Positions 45,466-53,904 of a stretch of DNA of 64,000 nucleotides are shown piece after piece. Made by a program: the position numbers and the translations under genes. How positions within the stretch are numbered: position 1 is the first letter of the stretch; every line of letters begins with the position of its first letter. The DNA lies in the NCBI RefSeq assembly GCF_005886875.1, contig NZ_PNBY01000034.1:62001-126000 (forward strand), written 5' to 3'. Below the pieces are notes generated by a model. That model searched no databases and was not told where the DNA came from. It saw nothing but the letters and a program-made list of their open reading frames with translations. This DNA is from Pseudoalteromonas aurantia (GTDB taxonomy: Bacteria; Pseudomonadota; Gammaproteobacteria; Enterobacterales; Alteromonadaceae).

Positions 45466-45870
45466 ATGAGAGACTCATTAGAAGCTTCAACTATTGCCAA
45501 AGCGCATGGCTTTGATCAGCATGTCACTTGTCTCAGTGAGATCTATGCAAAGCTTCGTGCAGGAGCAACTGTACAGAGTATGAAAAGCTATGCCATTTTA
45601 ATGGAGGGGGAGGTTTTTTACGCGTTGAAATGTGTGGTGGGTGAGTATGCAATTTATGAGGGCAGTTCGGGCACTGAGCGGAAAAAAAGGCTGATTGCGC
45701 AAGAGATAAATCCTGAGCTCTTTTATGCCAAATATACTGCTTTTCCCAAAGGTATGTATGTAATTAAAGACAAGCGTCGTTTTGCTATTCGAGTGGAATC
45801 AAGTAGTGATTTTGAGTTACTCGGTGCAGAACAAGAGGTATTGGTGTTCAGTAAGCTTAGTGACTTATAG
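45466..45870 (+). CDS. Free-standing paralog of the upstream domain, unknown function
   Basis: A 134-residue cytoplasmic-looking protein with no signal peptide or membrane helix. It is homologous to residues about 152-275 of the 324-residue protein upstream: IAKAHGFDQHV against IAAEHGYDAYI, then VVGEYAIYEGSSG against VIGDYAIYQGTDD, LIAQEI against LIALEK, and AEQEVLVFSKL against GEREILVFGRA. ATG 45466 is used because a near-perfect AAGGAGG lies about 8 bases upstream. The same domain in two contexts, one exported, suggests duplication followed by relocation. Function is unknown. Confidence 0.6.
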   Translation: MRDSLEASTIAKAHGFDQHVTCLSEIYAKLRAGATVQSMKSYAILMEGEVFYALKCVVGEYAIYEGSSGTERKKRLIAQEINPELFYAKYTAFPKGMYVIKDKRRFAIRVESSSDFELLGAEQEVLVFSKLSDL

Positions 45871-45925
45871 ACAAAAATTAATACGTTTTTATTCATAGCT
45901 GAGGCTAAGTACTATTTTTAGTTTT

Positions 45926-45952
45926 AAAAAGGCTCCTAAGGAGCCTTTTTTT
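45926..45952. terminator. Bidirectional intrinsic terminator
   Basis: AAAAAGGCTCC (45926-45936) pairs with GGAGCCTTTTT (45940-45950) with a three-base loop, with an A-run on the left and a T-run on the right. It can end both the plus-strand paralog gene and the minus-strand DUF3545 gene. Confidence 0.85.
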
Positions 45953-45958
45953 ACTGAC

Positions 45959-46150
45959 TTACACAAGATCTAAATCATCTAAGTCTAGATTGTCTGCGAA
46001 GTAGTCTAGTTCCTGTAGTTCTTTGCGAAGACGCTGTTTATCCTTGAGCGCTTCTATTTCACGCCATTTTCTCTTTTTACTTTTTTGAGAGGCTCGTTTT
46101 TTTGTTTCAGGACCTTCTAGTATTTCAATTATATCGTCTAGGCTATCCAT
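45959..46150 (-). CDS. DUF3545 family protein
   Basis: A 63-residue, highly charged helical protein. The KRKWREIEALKDKQRLRKELQELD stretch (about residues 26-49) is the family hallmark. An acidic N-terminus (MDSLDDIIEIL) and an acidic tail (DLDDLDLV) flank it. Such proteins are common in Vibrio and Alteromonadales, and no function is known; the basic centre may contact nucleic acid, which is a guess. It uses the bidirectional terminator immediately downstream. Confidence 0.75.
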   Translation of the reverse strand: MDSLDDIIEILEGPETKKRASQKSKKRKWREIEALKDKQRLRKELQELDYFADNLDLDDLDLV

Positions 46151-46324
46151 GAATATCTCCTAATTGATTATTAACCTCAATAACGCTTTCGCGCCAGCTT
46201 TGTGTGCGTGCCCTAGCACTACAAGCAACTTTGGTATACCACAACTCGGCTAAAAATAAAACAATACTGTGTCAGATAGGTTAAAAAAAAGTGACAGTTT
46301 GATGAAGGTCAAAAAGAACCGGGC

Positions 46325-46350
46325 ATAAAAAAACGCCGTATAAAACGGCG
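46325..46350 (-). terminator. Intrinsic terminator of talB
   Basis: CGCCGT (46334-46339) pairs with ACGGCG (46345-46350). On the minus strand it follows talB by about 30 bases and is followed by a T-run (the complement of the A-run 46327-46333). Confidence 0.8.
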
Positions 46351-46379
46351 ATTTTAAATACAGTAAGCTGACTATTGGG

Positions 46380-47330
46380 TTATAGCGCTTTAAAGCGTGC
46401 CTCTAGCGTTTCTTGCGCGTCTGCGAAAGACCGAATACCTTCAGCTAGCTTTTCTGTTGCCATAGCATCTTGATTATGTAACCAACGGAATTGTGCTTCT
46501 GTTAAAGGAGTTGGTTTTGCTTCAAGTGGGTAGTTGCTTTCAAGTAGGTACTCTTGTGCATCAGTTAAGTTACCTAGCTCTTCAAGTAACCCCGGGCTAA
46601 TAGTCAGCTTGTCACAGCCTGTTAGGGCAATGATCTCACCTGTGTTTCGGAAACTTGCACCCATAACAACCGTATTATAACCATGGCGTTTGTAAAATTC
46701 ATAAATACTGCACACAGACTGCACACCAGGATCATTAAGTGGGTCGGTTGGCTTTTCTAAGCCATTGGCCACATGCCAATCTAAGATACGGCCAACAAAC
46801 GGTGAGATCAGAAATACGTTAGCATCGGCACAAGCTCTGGCTTGTGCTTGGCTAAATAGTAACGTCAAATTGCACTTTACACCTTCTTTTTCAAGTTGCT
46901 CAGCAGCTTTAATACCTTCCCACGTTGATGCAATCTTGATCAGTATCTTATCTTTACTTACACCTTCTTGCTCATACAGTTTCAATAAAGTGTTGGCTTT
47001 ATTGATCATAGCTTGTGCGTCAAAAGACAAACGAGCATCAACCTCGGTAGAAATGTAGCCAGGGACAATCTCCGCAATTTCTTTACCGATCAATACTGCG
47101 AAGTAATCACAAGCAAGCTCTAGCTGTTGTTGTGCATCTGATTCATTTGCTTTGGCAAAGTCCCATGCTTTTTGTAAATAAGCTTGGTATGCAGGCATTT
47201 CACTTGCTTTAAGCAGTAGCGAAGGGTTTGTTGTGGCATCTTCTGGTTGATGCTTACGAATGGCTTCAATGTCGCCGGTGTCGGCAACAATCGATGAATG
47301 TTGTTTTAGCCTATCTAGTGCTGATGTCAT
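46380..47330 (-). CDS. talB: Transaldolase
   Basis: A 316-residue transaldolase of the non-oxidative pentose phosphate pathway, transferring a dihydroxyacetone unit from sedoheptulose 7-phosphate to glyceraldehyde 3-phosphate. The Schiff-base Lys lies in [12 protein letters not shown] (about residue 132), [12 protein letters not shown] is the phosphate-binding start, and VVMGASFRN is a family signature. The length matches TalB. It is a single gene, in contrast to the tal-pgi pair of some relatives. Confidence 0.94.
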   Translation of the reverse strand: MTSALDRLKQHSSIVADTGDIEAIRKHQPEDATTNPSLLLKASEMPAYQAYLQKAWDFAKANESDAQQQLELACDYFAVLIGKEIAEIVPGYISTEVDARLSFDAQAMINKANTLLKLYEQEGVSKDKILIKIASTWEGIKAAEQLEKEGVKCNLTLLFSQAQARACADANVFLISPFVGRILDWHVANGLEKPTDPLNDPGVQSVCSIYEFYKRHGYNTVVMGASFRNTGEIIALTGCDKLTISPGLLEELGNLTDAQEYLLESNYPLEAKPTPLTEAQFRWLHNQDAMATEKLAEGIRSFADAQETLEARFKAL

Positions 47331-47488
47331 TAGCTGTCCTCATTCCTATTTGCAGCAAATTTAAAGTGTAATTACGCTATGTTGCAGTACTGTGATTTGC
47401 TTTAATAGGTCAATTGTCCGTATCTAAAAAGACTCAAGGCAGGTAAGCACAACCAGAAGGAACATTTAGGTAATTACACGAATTAGGG

Positions 47489-47541
47489 CTATCCCTTATT
47501 ACTTCAAAGGTTATTCTAAGCTTGAAGTCAAACAGGGATAG
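47489..47541 (+). promoter_or_regulatory. Nested hairpin in the yaaA leader
   Basis: CTATCCC (47489-47495) pairs with GGGATAG (47535-47541), and inside it ACTTCAA (47501-47507) pairs with TTGAAGT (47522-47528), with near-equal side gaps of 5 and 6 bases. It ends 44 bases before the yaaA ATG. It may be a leader RNA structure or an operator. Confidence 0.4.
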
Positions 47542-47585
47542 TGTTGAAATTGACATTAAATAATTTTCAAGTCAATAGGCTAGCC

Positions 47586-48365
47586 ATGATCACGGTAATA
47601 TCTCCTGCAAAAAATTTGGATTACGACACTCCAGCACATATTTCACGTCATACACAAGGGCAACTACTTGATCATAGCGAGGAGTTGATGACGGTTTGTC
47701 GTGAACTGTCTCCTCAGCAAATCGGCAGTTTGATGAAAATCAGTGATAAATTGTCGGGATTAAATGCTGCACGATTTAGTGAGTGGTCTCAGCCGTTTAC
47801 GCCAGAGAATGCGAAGCAAGCGGTACTTGCATTCAATGGTGATGTGTACACGGGCTTAGATGCAGCCAGTTTAGATGACGCGACACTAGATTATGCGCAA
47901 AATAATCTCCGTATTTTATCTGGGCTTTATGGTGTGTTGAGGCCGCTTGATCTGATGCAAGCTTATCGCTTAGAGATGGGCACTAAATTAGAAAACAGCC
48001 GTGGTAAAAATTTGTATGAATTTTGGGGCTCGGTTATTGCTGAGAATTTAAATGAAACTGTTGCTGATCAACATGCAACGCACATAGTTAATTTGGCATC
48101 AAATGAATACTTTAAAGCGGTTAATAAAAAGGCATTAAGCGCTGACATTATTACACCGATATTTAAAGATTGTAAAAATGGGCAGTTTAAAGTGATCAGC
48201 TTTTACGCTAAAAAAGCGCGTGGCATGATGGCGCGTTTTATAATGGAGCATAAAATAACAAGTCTTGATGCGCTTAAAACATTTGATGTTGCAGGCTATT
48301 ATTTTAGCGAAGAAGCAACGATTAAAGCCAATGAACCAGTATTTTTACGTGCTGAACAAGGTTAA
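47586..48365 (+). CDS. yaaA: Peroxide stress protein YaaA
   Basis: A 259-residue DUF328/UPF0246 protein. In E. coli YaaA limits intracellular free iron during H2O2 stress, protecting DNA. The protein begins [16 protein letters not shown], the invariant family start, so ATG 47586 is chosen over the start 45 bases upstream. Further landmarks are [56 protein letters not shown] and [14 protein letters not shown]. In E. coli it is OxyR-controlled; I see no OxyR site here. Confidence 0.92.
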   Translation: MITVISPAKNLDYDTPAHISRHTQGQLLDHSEELMTVCRELSPQQIGSLMKISDKLSGLNAARFSEWSQPFTPENAKQAVLAFNGDVYTGLDAASLDDATLDYAQNNLRILSGLYGVLRPLDLMQAYRLEMGTKLENSRGKNLYEFWGSVIAENLNETVADQHATHIVNLASNEYFKAVNKKALSADIITPIFKDCKNGQFKVISFYAKKARGMMARFIMEHKITSLDALKTFDVAGYYFSEEATIKANEPVFLRAEQG

Positions 48366-48498
48366 CCAAGCTACATATTCTTACAAAATACGATAGGTAC
48401 TAAAGTATTAAAAGTGTTTATGATGCCTAAGTAGGTACCTTGCCAAAAACTTAGGTTTATAGGTCTGAGTAATATCTTATTTGTAAGGAGCAGTCGAT

Positions 48499-48756
48499 AT
48501 GCTAAAAAGCACGATATTGATAACATCATTTGTGTGTTTAATAACGGGGTGTGGTAGCGTCAAGACATCGATGACGAGCAAAGGGTTGAGTTGCGAGCAA
48601 GCACATTCACAATGTAAATCGTATTGTTATGACGACACGTCGTTGCCCGGTACTCAGCAACAAACGTGTTTAGATAGATGTTATGAAACACTTAATAGTT
48701 GCCGAGTGTCACCTGAGGACCCATTTGTGTTCCCCAAACCGACTGTGGGGTGGTAA
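48499..48756 (+). CDS. Small lipoprotein with symmetric six-cysteine pattern
   Basis: An 85-residue predicted lipoprotein: signal peptide ending LITGC, so Cys18 is lipidated. The mature part has six cysteines in a mirror-symmetric arrangement: C32-x6-C39-x3-C43-x13-C57-x3-C61-x6-C68. This is a twin CX3C arrangement with outer cysteines, which would suit a disulfide-stapled helical hairpin in the periplasm. A Pro-rich tail (DPFVFPKPTVGW) follows. AAGGAGCAG lies upstream. I do not know the family. It ends 41 bases before the MFS transporter start. Confidence 0.65.
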   Translation: MLKSTILITSFVCLITGCGSVKTSMTSKGLSCEQAHSQCKSYCYDDTSLPGTQQQTCLDRCYETLNSCRVSPEDPFVFPKPTVGW

Positions 48757-48796
48757 CGTCCATGCGACCGAGCTTTTTGGAGTTAAGCTACCCGAT

Positions 48797-49978
48797 ATGA
48801 ACAAAAACGTATTGCTATTAGCAATGTGCCAAGGGTTAATTACGACGGGCAACATTTTACTCGTTACCATTGCGGCATTGGTGGGCCAAGCCTTGAGCCC
48901 TTCAGCCGCATTCACGACCTTACCTGTAGCGACTCAAATGTTTGGCTTACTTATTGCGACGATCCCTGCTTCATTGGTGATGGCAAAAATAGGACGTAGG
49001 AGAGGGTTCAGTTTAGGCAATATTGTGGGGTTAAGTGGGACACTTTTAGGTTACTTTGCTTTGAATCAAAGTGCTTTCTTGTTGTTTTGTATTGCCACCC
49101 TTTTGATAGGTATTGGTATCGGTTTTGCGACTCTTTATCGCTTTGCTGCGATAGAAGCCAGTGATAACCCTGCCAGAGCGATATCTATAATCATGGCGAG
49201 TGGAGTGGTTGCAGCCATACTGGGGCCAAATTTAGCGGTATGGGTAACAAGCTATTTTCCTAGTATTAATTATGCGAATGTTTTTATTTCACTGAGCGGT
49301 TTGTACTTACTGGCATTATGTTTACTGCAAGCAGTCAAGTTTAATGAAGTAAGTGAGACATTGAATTTACATAAGGCGAGAGGGTTACGAGAAATTGTGA
49401 TGCAGCCGCAGTTTATAACGGCAGTGTTAATTGCGATGTTGAGCTATACAATAATGAATTTATTGATGACGGCAACCCCTCTGGCCATGCATCGTCATGG
49501 TTTTGACTTAGCTGACTCGGCACTGGTTATTGAATGGCATGTATTGGGCATGTTTGTCCCTTCCTTTTTTACCGGTAAGTTAATTCAACGGTTTGGACAG
49601 ACGCCTATGATGGCGTCAGGTGCACTCCTTATTATCGGGTGCTGCGTCATCAATTTATTGGGGGTGAGTCATTGGCACTTTTTATTCGCACTGTGTATTT
49701 TAGGCGTTGGTTGGAATTTTATGTTTATTTCAGCGACTCATATGGTGAGTGAAACGTATCACCCAAGTGAGAGAGCAAAAGCACAAGCCAGTAACGAATT
49801 CTCTGTATTTAGCATGGTTGCAATATCCTCGTTAGGTGCTGGTTGGTTAGAAGCTATTGCTGGCTGGCGTTTTTTGAATATGATGAGTATTCCTATCATG
49901 CTGATAGCGCTTGGTGTGATCTACTGGTTTGCGTCACAAAAAGAGACGCCATTAACTCAGATACCTTTAGGTAGATGA
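48797..49978 (+). CDS. MFS transporter
   Basis: A 393-residue transporter with about 12 helices. Family signs are TIPASLVMAKIGRRRGFSLGN between helices 2 and 3 (a loop with the GRR motif) and FTGKLIQRFGQTPMMASGALLIIG at the matching point of the second half. The substrate is unknown; no binding motif points to a drug or nutrient. ATG 48797 follows the lipoprotein gene by 41 bases, with GGAG somewhat far upstream, so a longer N-terminus is possible. Its last 22 bases overlap the 3' end of the broken gene on the other strand. Confidence 0.8.
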   Translation: MNKNVLLLAMCQGLITTGNILLVTIAALVGQALSPSAAFTTLPVATQMFGLLIATIPASLVMAKIGRRRGFSLGNIVGLSGTLLGYFALNQSAFLLFCIATLLIGIGIGFATLYRFAAIEASDNPARAISIIMASGVVAAILGPNLAVWVTSYFPSINYANVFISLSGLYLLALCLLQAVKFNEVSETLNLHKARGLREIVMQPQFITAVLIAMLSYTIMNLLMTATPLAMHRHGFDLADSALVIEWHVLGMFVPSFFTGKLIQRFGQTPMMASGALLIIGCCVINLLGVSHWHFLFALCILGVGWNFMFISATHMVSETYHPSERAKAQASNEFSVFSMVAISSLGAGWLEAIAGWRFLNMMSIPIMLIALGVIYWFASQKETPLTQIPLGR

Positions 49979-50744
49979 GAGTAGACGATCACGATTTCAT
50001 CTCTAAATGCACTGTCTAAATGTCGCTGTTCGATACGATATTGTTGGCAAAATACCTGTGCAGATCCTGTTTGTGTGAGTAGGCTAATGTGAGCATGTTT
50101 GTCTAATACGGCTTGCCATTTATGTATGATATGTGTCGGTGGGTTAGGCAAGATATCAATAATTTCTAGCGGGCTTTTAAACTCACTGCACATGGCAACT
50201 TTTAACATTTCATCATTGGCGGCAGTTAGCCAGCTTGTTTGATTTTTACCGACACAAATAATAGGTAAAAAGGGCGCCAGTGCAGGCCATACTGTATTTC
50301 TATATAACTCTACTTGCCAATAAGGGCGTGCGATATGAGCAAATTGCTTGAAGCTCGTAATTTGACTAAACCCAGATTGTGCAAAAGGCACGATTTCTAC
50401 CCGGGGTTTATTTGCATTAACAGTGTCATTGGCCACATCAATGTACCATTGATCAATTATTATGGCATTTTGGAAAACTCATCTCTCAATGAGCCCCATA
50501 CTTTTCGTAATTCAGGCCGTTGTTGTGTGGTTTTCAGTATATTTAATATCGGATATTCGGTGTAGCTCTGAGGGGGCATTAATAGACGATATACTTCATC
50601 CCTGATCTCTTTGCAGCGCCCGAGAGGGGATGGCTTACCTGCAAAGTATGGATAGTTCGGCGCTAATGTTAAGTCTGCTTTTAGGCGCAGCTGAGCCAAT
50701 TCACTGCATAATACACCTTGTTATTCCTTGGAAATATTCATCAT
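49957..50744 (-). pseudogene. Broken gene of unknown function next to the hcnABC-like operon
   Basis: An interrupted gene of about 260 codons. AAAGGAG lies 7 bases before ATG 50744; the frame reads MMNISKE, then TAA (50721-50723), then QGVLCSELAQLRLKADLTLAP and on through KPSPLGRCKEIRDEVYRLL to RDEFSK. Near 50467 an A is missing from an A-run, and the next frame continues NAIIIDQWYIDVANDTVN without loss of homologous-looking sequence to the stop at 49957. Family unrecognised. Two clean lesions in an otherwise coherent frame make it a young pseudogene. Transcribed away from the flavoenzyme operon. Confidence 0.65.
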
Positions 50745-50814
50745 TTGCTCCTTTGAAATTGCCCAGTTTATTTGCTCAATATATCGCGCGTAAGGGTTCA
50801 GTGGGTAGCAAATC

Positions 50815-50828
50815 AAGATCTAGATCAA
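50815..50828. promoter_or_regulatory. FNR/ANR-like site ahead of the hcnABC-like operon
   Basis: AAGATCTAGATCAA matches 8 of 10 defined positions of the FNR consensus TTGAT-N4-ATCAA (the first two bases differ). The centre is 133 bases before the start codon. A TGTAAC element at 50853-50858 would put transcription near 50865, leaving the site about 43 bases upstream, as in FNR-activated promoters. Confidence 0.4.
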
Positions 50829-50954
50829 AAAAAGTACAAAAAATTAACCTTTTGTAACGTTGCTGTTTGTTTTTTATCCTTGTTGAATTTAACCTGCGCA
50901 CAGCAGGGGAAGTTTAAATTTCTTCAAGTGAGATATAAAAAATAGAGGCAAGTT

Positions 50955-51269
50955 ATGAAGTGTTTAAGGCGAACAAAGGACATTGTGCCCATTACATCAC
51001 CGTCATTTGAAATAACCGTCAATCAGCGGCAGGTTACAGCGAGTGAAGGGGAGACTATTTTATCAGTACTTTTGGCAACAGAGCATAAGGCGTTGATGGT
51101 GAATGACCATCAAGGTATATCTGGTGCATATTGTGGTATGGGCGTTTGTCATTGCTGTCATGTTAAAGTGAATAAGCGCTATAAAAAACGCGCATGTCAA
51201 ACGGTTGTAAAGCCGCAAATGATTGTTGAAACGTTAACGAATCGTTTTTTAGAAGAGGGCATAAAATGA
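50955..51269 (+). CDS. HcnA-like [2Fe-2S] subunit
   Basis: A 104-residue ferredoxin-like subunit. FEITVNQRQVTASEGETILSVLLA forms the start of the plant-type ferredoxin fold, and the cluster cysteines are in GAYCGMGVCHCCHV with a later CQTVVKPQMIVET. The pattern and length match HcnA, the small subunit of hydrogen cyanide synthase, better than my memory of D-hydroxyproline or opine dehydrogenase gamma subunits, but those are the same superfamily. AGAGGCAAG lies upstream. It overlaps the next gene by 4 bases (ATGA) and would pass electrons from the flavoprotein subunits. Confidence 0.6.
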   Translation: MKCLRRTKDIVPITSPSFEITVNQRQVTASEGETILSVLLATEHKALMVNDHQGISGAYCGMGVCHCCHVKVNKRYKKRACQTVVKPQMIVETLTNRFLEEGIK

Positions 51270-52654
51270 CACATTCATGTCCTGTGGTGATTGTTGGGGG
51301 AGGCCCTGCTGGCACAGCCGCCGCGGCCCAACTAGGAAAGTTGGGTATTACGAGCAAAATCATCGAAGAAGCGTCAAAAATTGGTGGGGTGATTTATCGA
51401 GGCCCTTTGCGTAACACCCACAGCTTGCCCCATTTAGATGACAATTTAAAACGTGCCATGGCAGCACTGCAAACGCGCTACTATGCTAATCGACGTCACA
51501 TTGAGTTATTAGAGAATACTCGGGTATTGGGACCTGAAGGGACGCATTCTTTGCTCTTAAACAAAGGTGAAACGCTAAGCAACATTGAATACCAAGAGCT
51601 TATTTTAGCAACGGGTTGCCATGAGAGAAGTGTACCTTTTGAAGGTTGGCAATTACCTGGCGTGATGCTTATGGGCGGAGTTCAGTTGCAAATTAAAAGT
51701 GGATTAGTACAACCTGGGCGTAAAATGGCTTTAGTGGGTACGGGCCCTTTACTCCCCTTAGTTGCCTGTCAGCTGCACAGATCAGGTATTGATGTTGTAG
51801 GAGTATATGAAGCAAGTCAGTTTAGTAAATTAGCGAAAGAAGCCGTCGCATTATTGAATGAGCCAAAGTTAACTTTGTCAGGCTTGAGCATGATGGGGTA
51901 TTTAAAAAAGCATACTATCCCTTTTTATTATGGCTGGGGGATTGTCAGTGCTCAGGGTGAGAATGCGTTAAAGTCTATTACTGTGGCGCCTTATAACGAG
52001 CATTGGCAAGCCGATACTCAGAATGCGCAAACACTGGAAGTCGATGCGCTTGGTGTCGGGTATGGTTTTGTCGCACGCAGCCAGCTGGCTATGTTAATGG
52101 GTTTAGACCATCAATATAGCACTGTGAGTGGCAGTATTCCGACGTTAGATCAGTGGCAACATAGTAGTGTAAATAATGTATATGTTGCTGGGGACAGCAG
52201 TGGTGTATTAGGCGCTGATGCGGCAATTTGTGAGGGGCAAATTGCCGCTATTAGGATTGCGCAAAATCGAGGCGTTTTGACTGGCAAAGAAGCCGCGCAG
52301 CATGCCGGAAAAGTGATGAGAAAACTTGAAAGACTTAAACGTTTTAGATCTGGTTTTGATCGGTTTTCAGAAAGACAGGTTGGCTTAATGGAGTTAGCAA
52401 AACCAGAAACGGTGGTTTGTAGATGCGAAAAAACCACGCGGGCGCAAGTTGATATCGCATTAGCACAAGGTGTAAAAGATATTACGAGCTTAAAGATGCG
52501 AACTCGATTAGGTATGGGCGATTGCCAAGGAAAAACATGTGCAAGTTATGCGATTGACAGGCTTTACCAATCGGGTTGCACAGACAATATAGGTGCCATA
52601 AAACCTCGCTTTCCGTTAGATCCTATCCCTTTTACTTTTTTGGAAGAGCAGTAA
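51266..52654 (+). CDS. HcnB-like FAD/NAD(P) oxidoreductase with [2Fe-2S] BFD domain
   Basis: A 462-residue subunit. An N-terminal dinucleotide fold reads PVVIVGGGPAGTAAAAQLGKLG. A second nucleotide-binding fold is near KMALVGTGPLLPLVACQ, and VNNVYVAGDSSGVLGADAAICEGQIAA is the FAD-closing motif. At the end, VVCRCEKTTRAQVDIAL and MGDCQGKTCA give a four-cysteine BFD-type [2Fe-2S] site. This is the alpha-type subunit of HcnABC and of hydroxyproline and opine dehydrogenases. Length is close to HcnB (about 465). Overlaps of 4 and 1 bases tie it to its neighbours. Confidence 0.62.
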   Translation: MTHSCPVVIVGGGPAGTAAAAQLGKLGITSKIIEEASKIGGVIYRGPLRNTHSLPHLDDNLKRAMAALQTRYYANRRHIELLENTRVLGPEGTHSLLLNKGETLSNIEYQELILATGCHERSVPFEGWQLPGVMLMGGVQLQIKSGLVQPGRKMALVGTGPLLPLVACQLHRSGIDVVGVYEASQFSKLAKEAVALLNEPKLTLSGLSMMGYLKKHTIPFYYGWGIVSAQGENALKSITVAPYNEHWQADTQNAQTLEVDALGVGYGFVARSQLAMLMGLDHQYSTVSGSIPTLDQWQHSSVNNVYVAGDSSGVLGADAAICEGQIAAIRIAQNRGVLTGKEAAQHAGKVMRKLERLKRFRSGFDRFSERQVGLMELAKPETVVCRCEKTTRAQVDIALAQGVKDITSLKMRTRLGMGDCQGKTCASYAIDRLYQSGCTDNIGAIKPRFPLDPIPFTFLEEQ

Positions 52655-53868
52655 TGAAAAAATTTGATATTGTTATTGCCGGCGGTGGTGTTATTGGAGC
52701 CGCATGTGCTTATTTCTTGAGTCGAGATACACAGCTTAAGGTGGCTTTAATTGATATAAAAAAGCCGGGTAATGCGTCACGTGCATCTGCTGGTGGATTA
52801 TGGGCAATTGGCGAATCTGTTGGGTTAGGGTGCGGCGTTATCTTCTTTAAAACGCTTTCTAAATTACAAAGTGAATCTAAAGGAAAAGATATTCCTGTTA
52901 TGCGCCCGCATCAACTACCAGATTGTTTTTTTGAATTTGCGTTAGCTTCTAATGCGATGTATCCAGCGTTACATAAAGAACTATTTGAACAACATGGTGT
53001 TGATTTTAAATTTGAACGAACCGGTCTTAAGTTCATTATGTATAACCAAGATGATCGTATTTATGCCGAACAGATCACCCGTGGTATTCCACACTTAGCA
53101 GATCAAATTCGTTGGTTAGATGCACAACAGCTCAAAGAAGAGGAACCCTACATTACAGATGATGCCATTGGTGCCATAGATTTTATCTGTGATCATCAAG
53201 TTAATCCTTATCGACTGGTTGATGCTTACTTAGAAGGTGCACGGCAAAATGGTGTCGATCTGGTGCTCAATAGTGAAGTGAATAAGGTATTACGAAAAGA
53301 CGATAGGGTTACGGGGGTGACAACTCAAGAAGAAACATACTACTGTGATACGTTGATAAATGCGGCAGGGGCATGGGCTGATACTTTATTTAATAAAGCA
53401 ACGGGTTTGAATATGCCAGTTTACCCAGTGAAAGGTCAAATTGTGCTATCTGAACGTTTACCCAAAGTGCTTAATGGCTGTGTCAGTACCAGTGATTGTT
53501 ATATCGCTCAAAAAGACAATGGTGAAATTTTAATTGGTTCTTCTACCGAAGAAAAAGGATTTGATACAACGAATAGCTTGGATAAAATTACCGAGCTTTC
53601 TCAGGGAGCATTAAAGTGCCTACCTATTTTAAAAGACAGTAATATCAAACGTTGTTGGGCAGGGCTCAGACCTGGTACACCTGATGAATTACCTATCTTA
53701 GGTCATGTGCCCGGCATTAAAGGCTATATTAATGCGTGTGGGCACTTTCGTACCGGAATAGTGACATCGGCGATTACAGGGAAATTGATCACGGAATTAG
53801 TGACAGGGCAAGAAACGAGCTTAGATTTAACCCCGTTCAGTGTAACGCGCTTCTTTACACAAGAGTAA
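52654..53868 (+). CDS. HcnC-like FAD-dependent amino-acid oxidoreductase
   Basis: A 404-residue DAO/glycine-oxidase-family subunit starting FDIVIAGGGVIGAACAYFLSR. GNASRASAGGLWAIGES follows, then TLINAAGAWADTLFNKATG. Late motifs are GLRPGTPDELPILGHVPGIKGYINACGHFRTGIVTS, the FAD-binding end of such enzymes. In HcnABC this subunit oxidises glycine to HCN and CO2; in related complexes it oxidises D-hydroxyproline or an opine. ATG 52654 overlaps the upstream stop (TAATG), so the three genes are translated as a unit. No amino-acid catabolic gene lies alongside to favour the alternatives. Confidence 0.62.
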   Translation: MKKFDIVIAGGGVIGAACAYFLSRDTQLKVALIDIKKPGNASRASAGGLWAIGESVGLGCGVIFFKTLSKLQSESKGKDIPVMRPHQLPDCFFEFALASNAMYPALHKELFEQHGVDFKFERTGLKFIMYNQDDRIYAEQITRGIPHLADQIRWLDAQQLKEEEPYITDDAIGAIDFICDHQVNPYRLVDAYLEGARQNGVDLVLNSEVNKVLRKDDRVTGVTTQEETYYCDTLINAAGAWADTLFNKATGLNMPVYPVKGQIVLSERLPKVLNGCVSTSDCYIAQKDNGEILIGSSTEEKGFDTTNSLDKITELSQGALKCLPILKDSNIKRCWAGLRPGTPDELPILGHVPGIKGYINACGHFRTGIVTSAITGKLITELVTGQETSLDLTPFSVTRFFTQE

Positions 53869-53870
53869 AA

Positions 53871-53901
53871 ATAAAATGGCCCCATTGGGGCCATTTTATT
53901 T
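53871..53901. terminator. Bidirectional terminator between hcnC-like gene and srmB
   Basis: ATAAAATGGCCCC (53871-53883) pairs with GGGGCCATTTTAT (53887-53899) with a three-base loop. The T-rich end serves the plus-strand operon, and its complement serves the minus-strand srmB. Confidence 0.85.
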
Positions 53902-53904
53902 AAA

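Noticed and set aside
50955..53868. Calling the operon D-hydroxyproline or opine dehydrogenase
   Set aside because: Same superfamily and not excluded, but no substrate-linked neighbours are present and the small subunit looks more like HcnA; kept only as the alternative.
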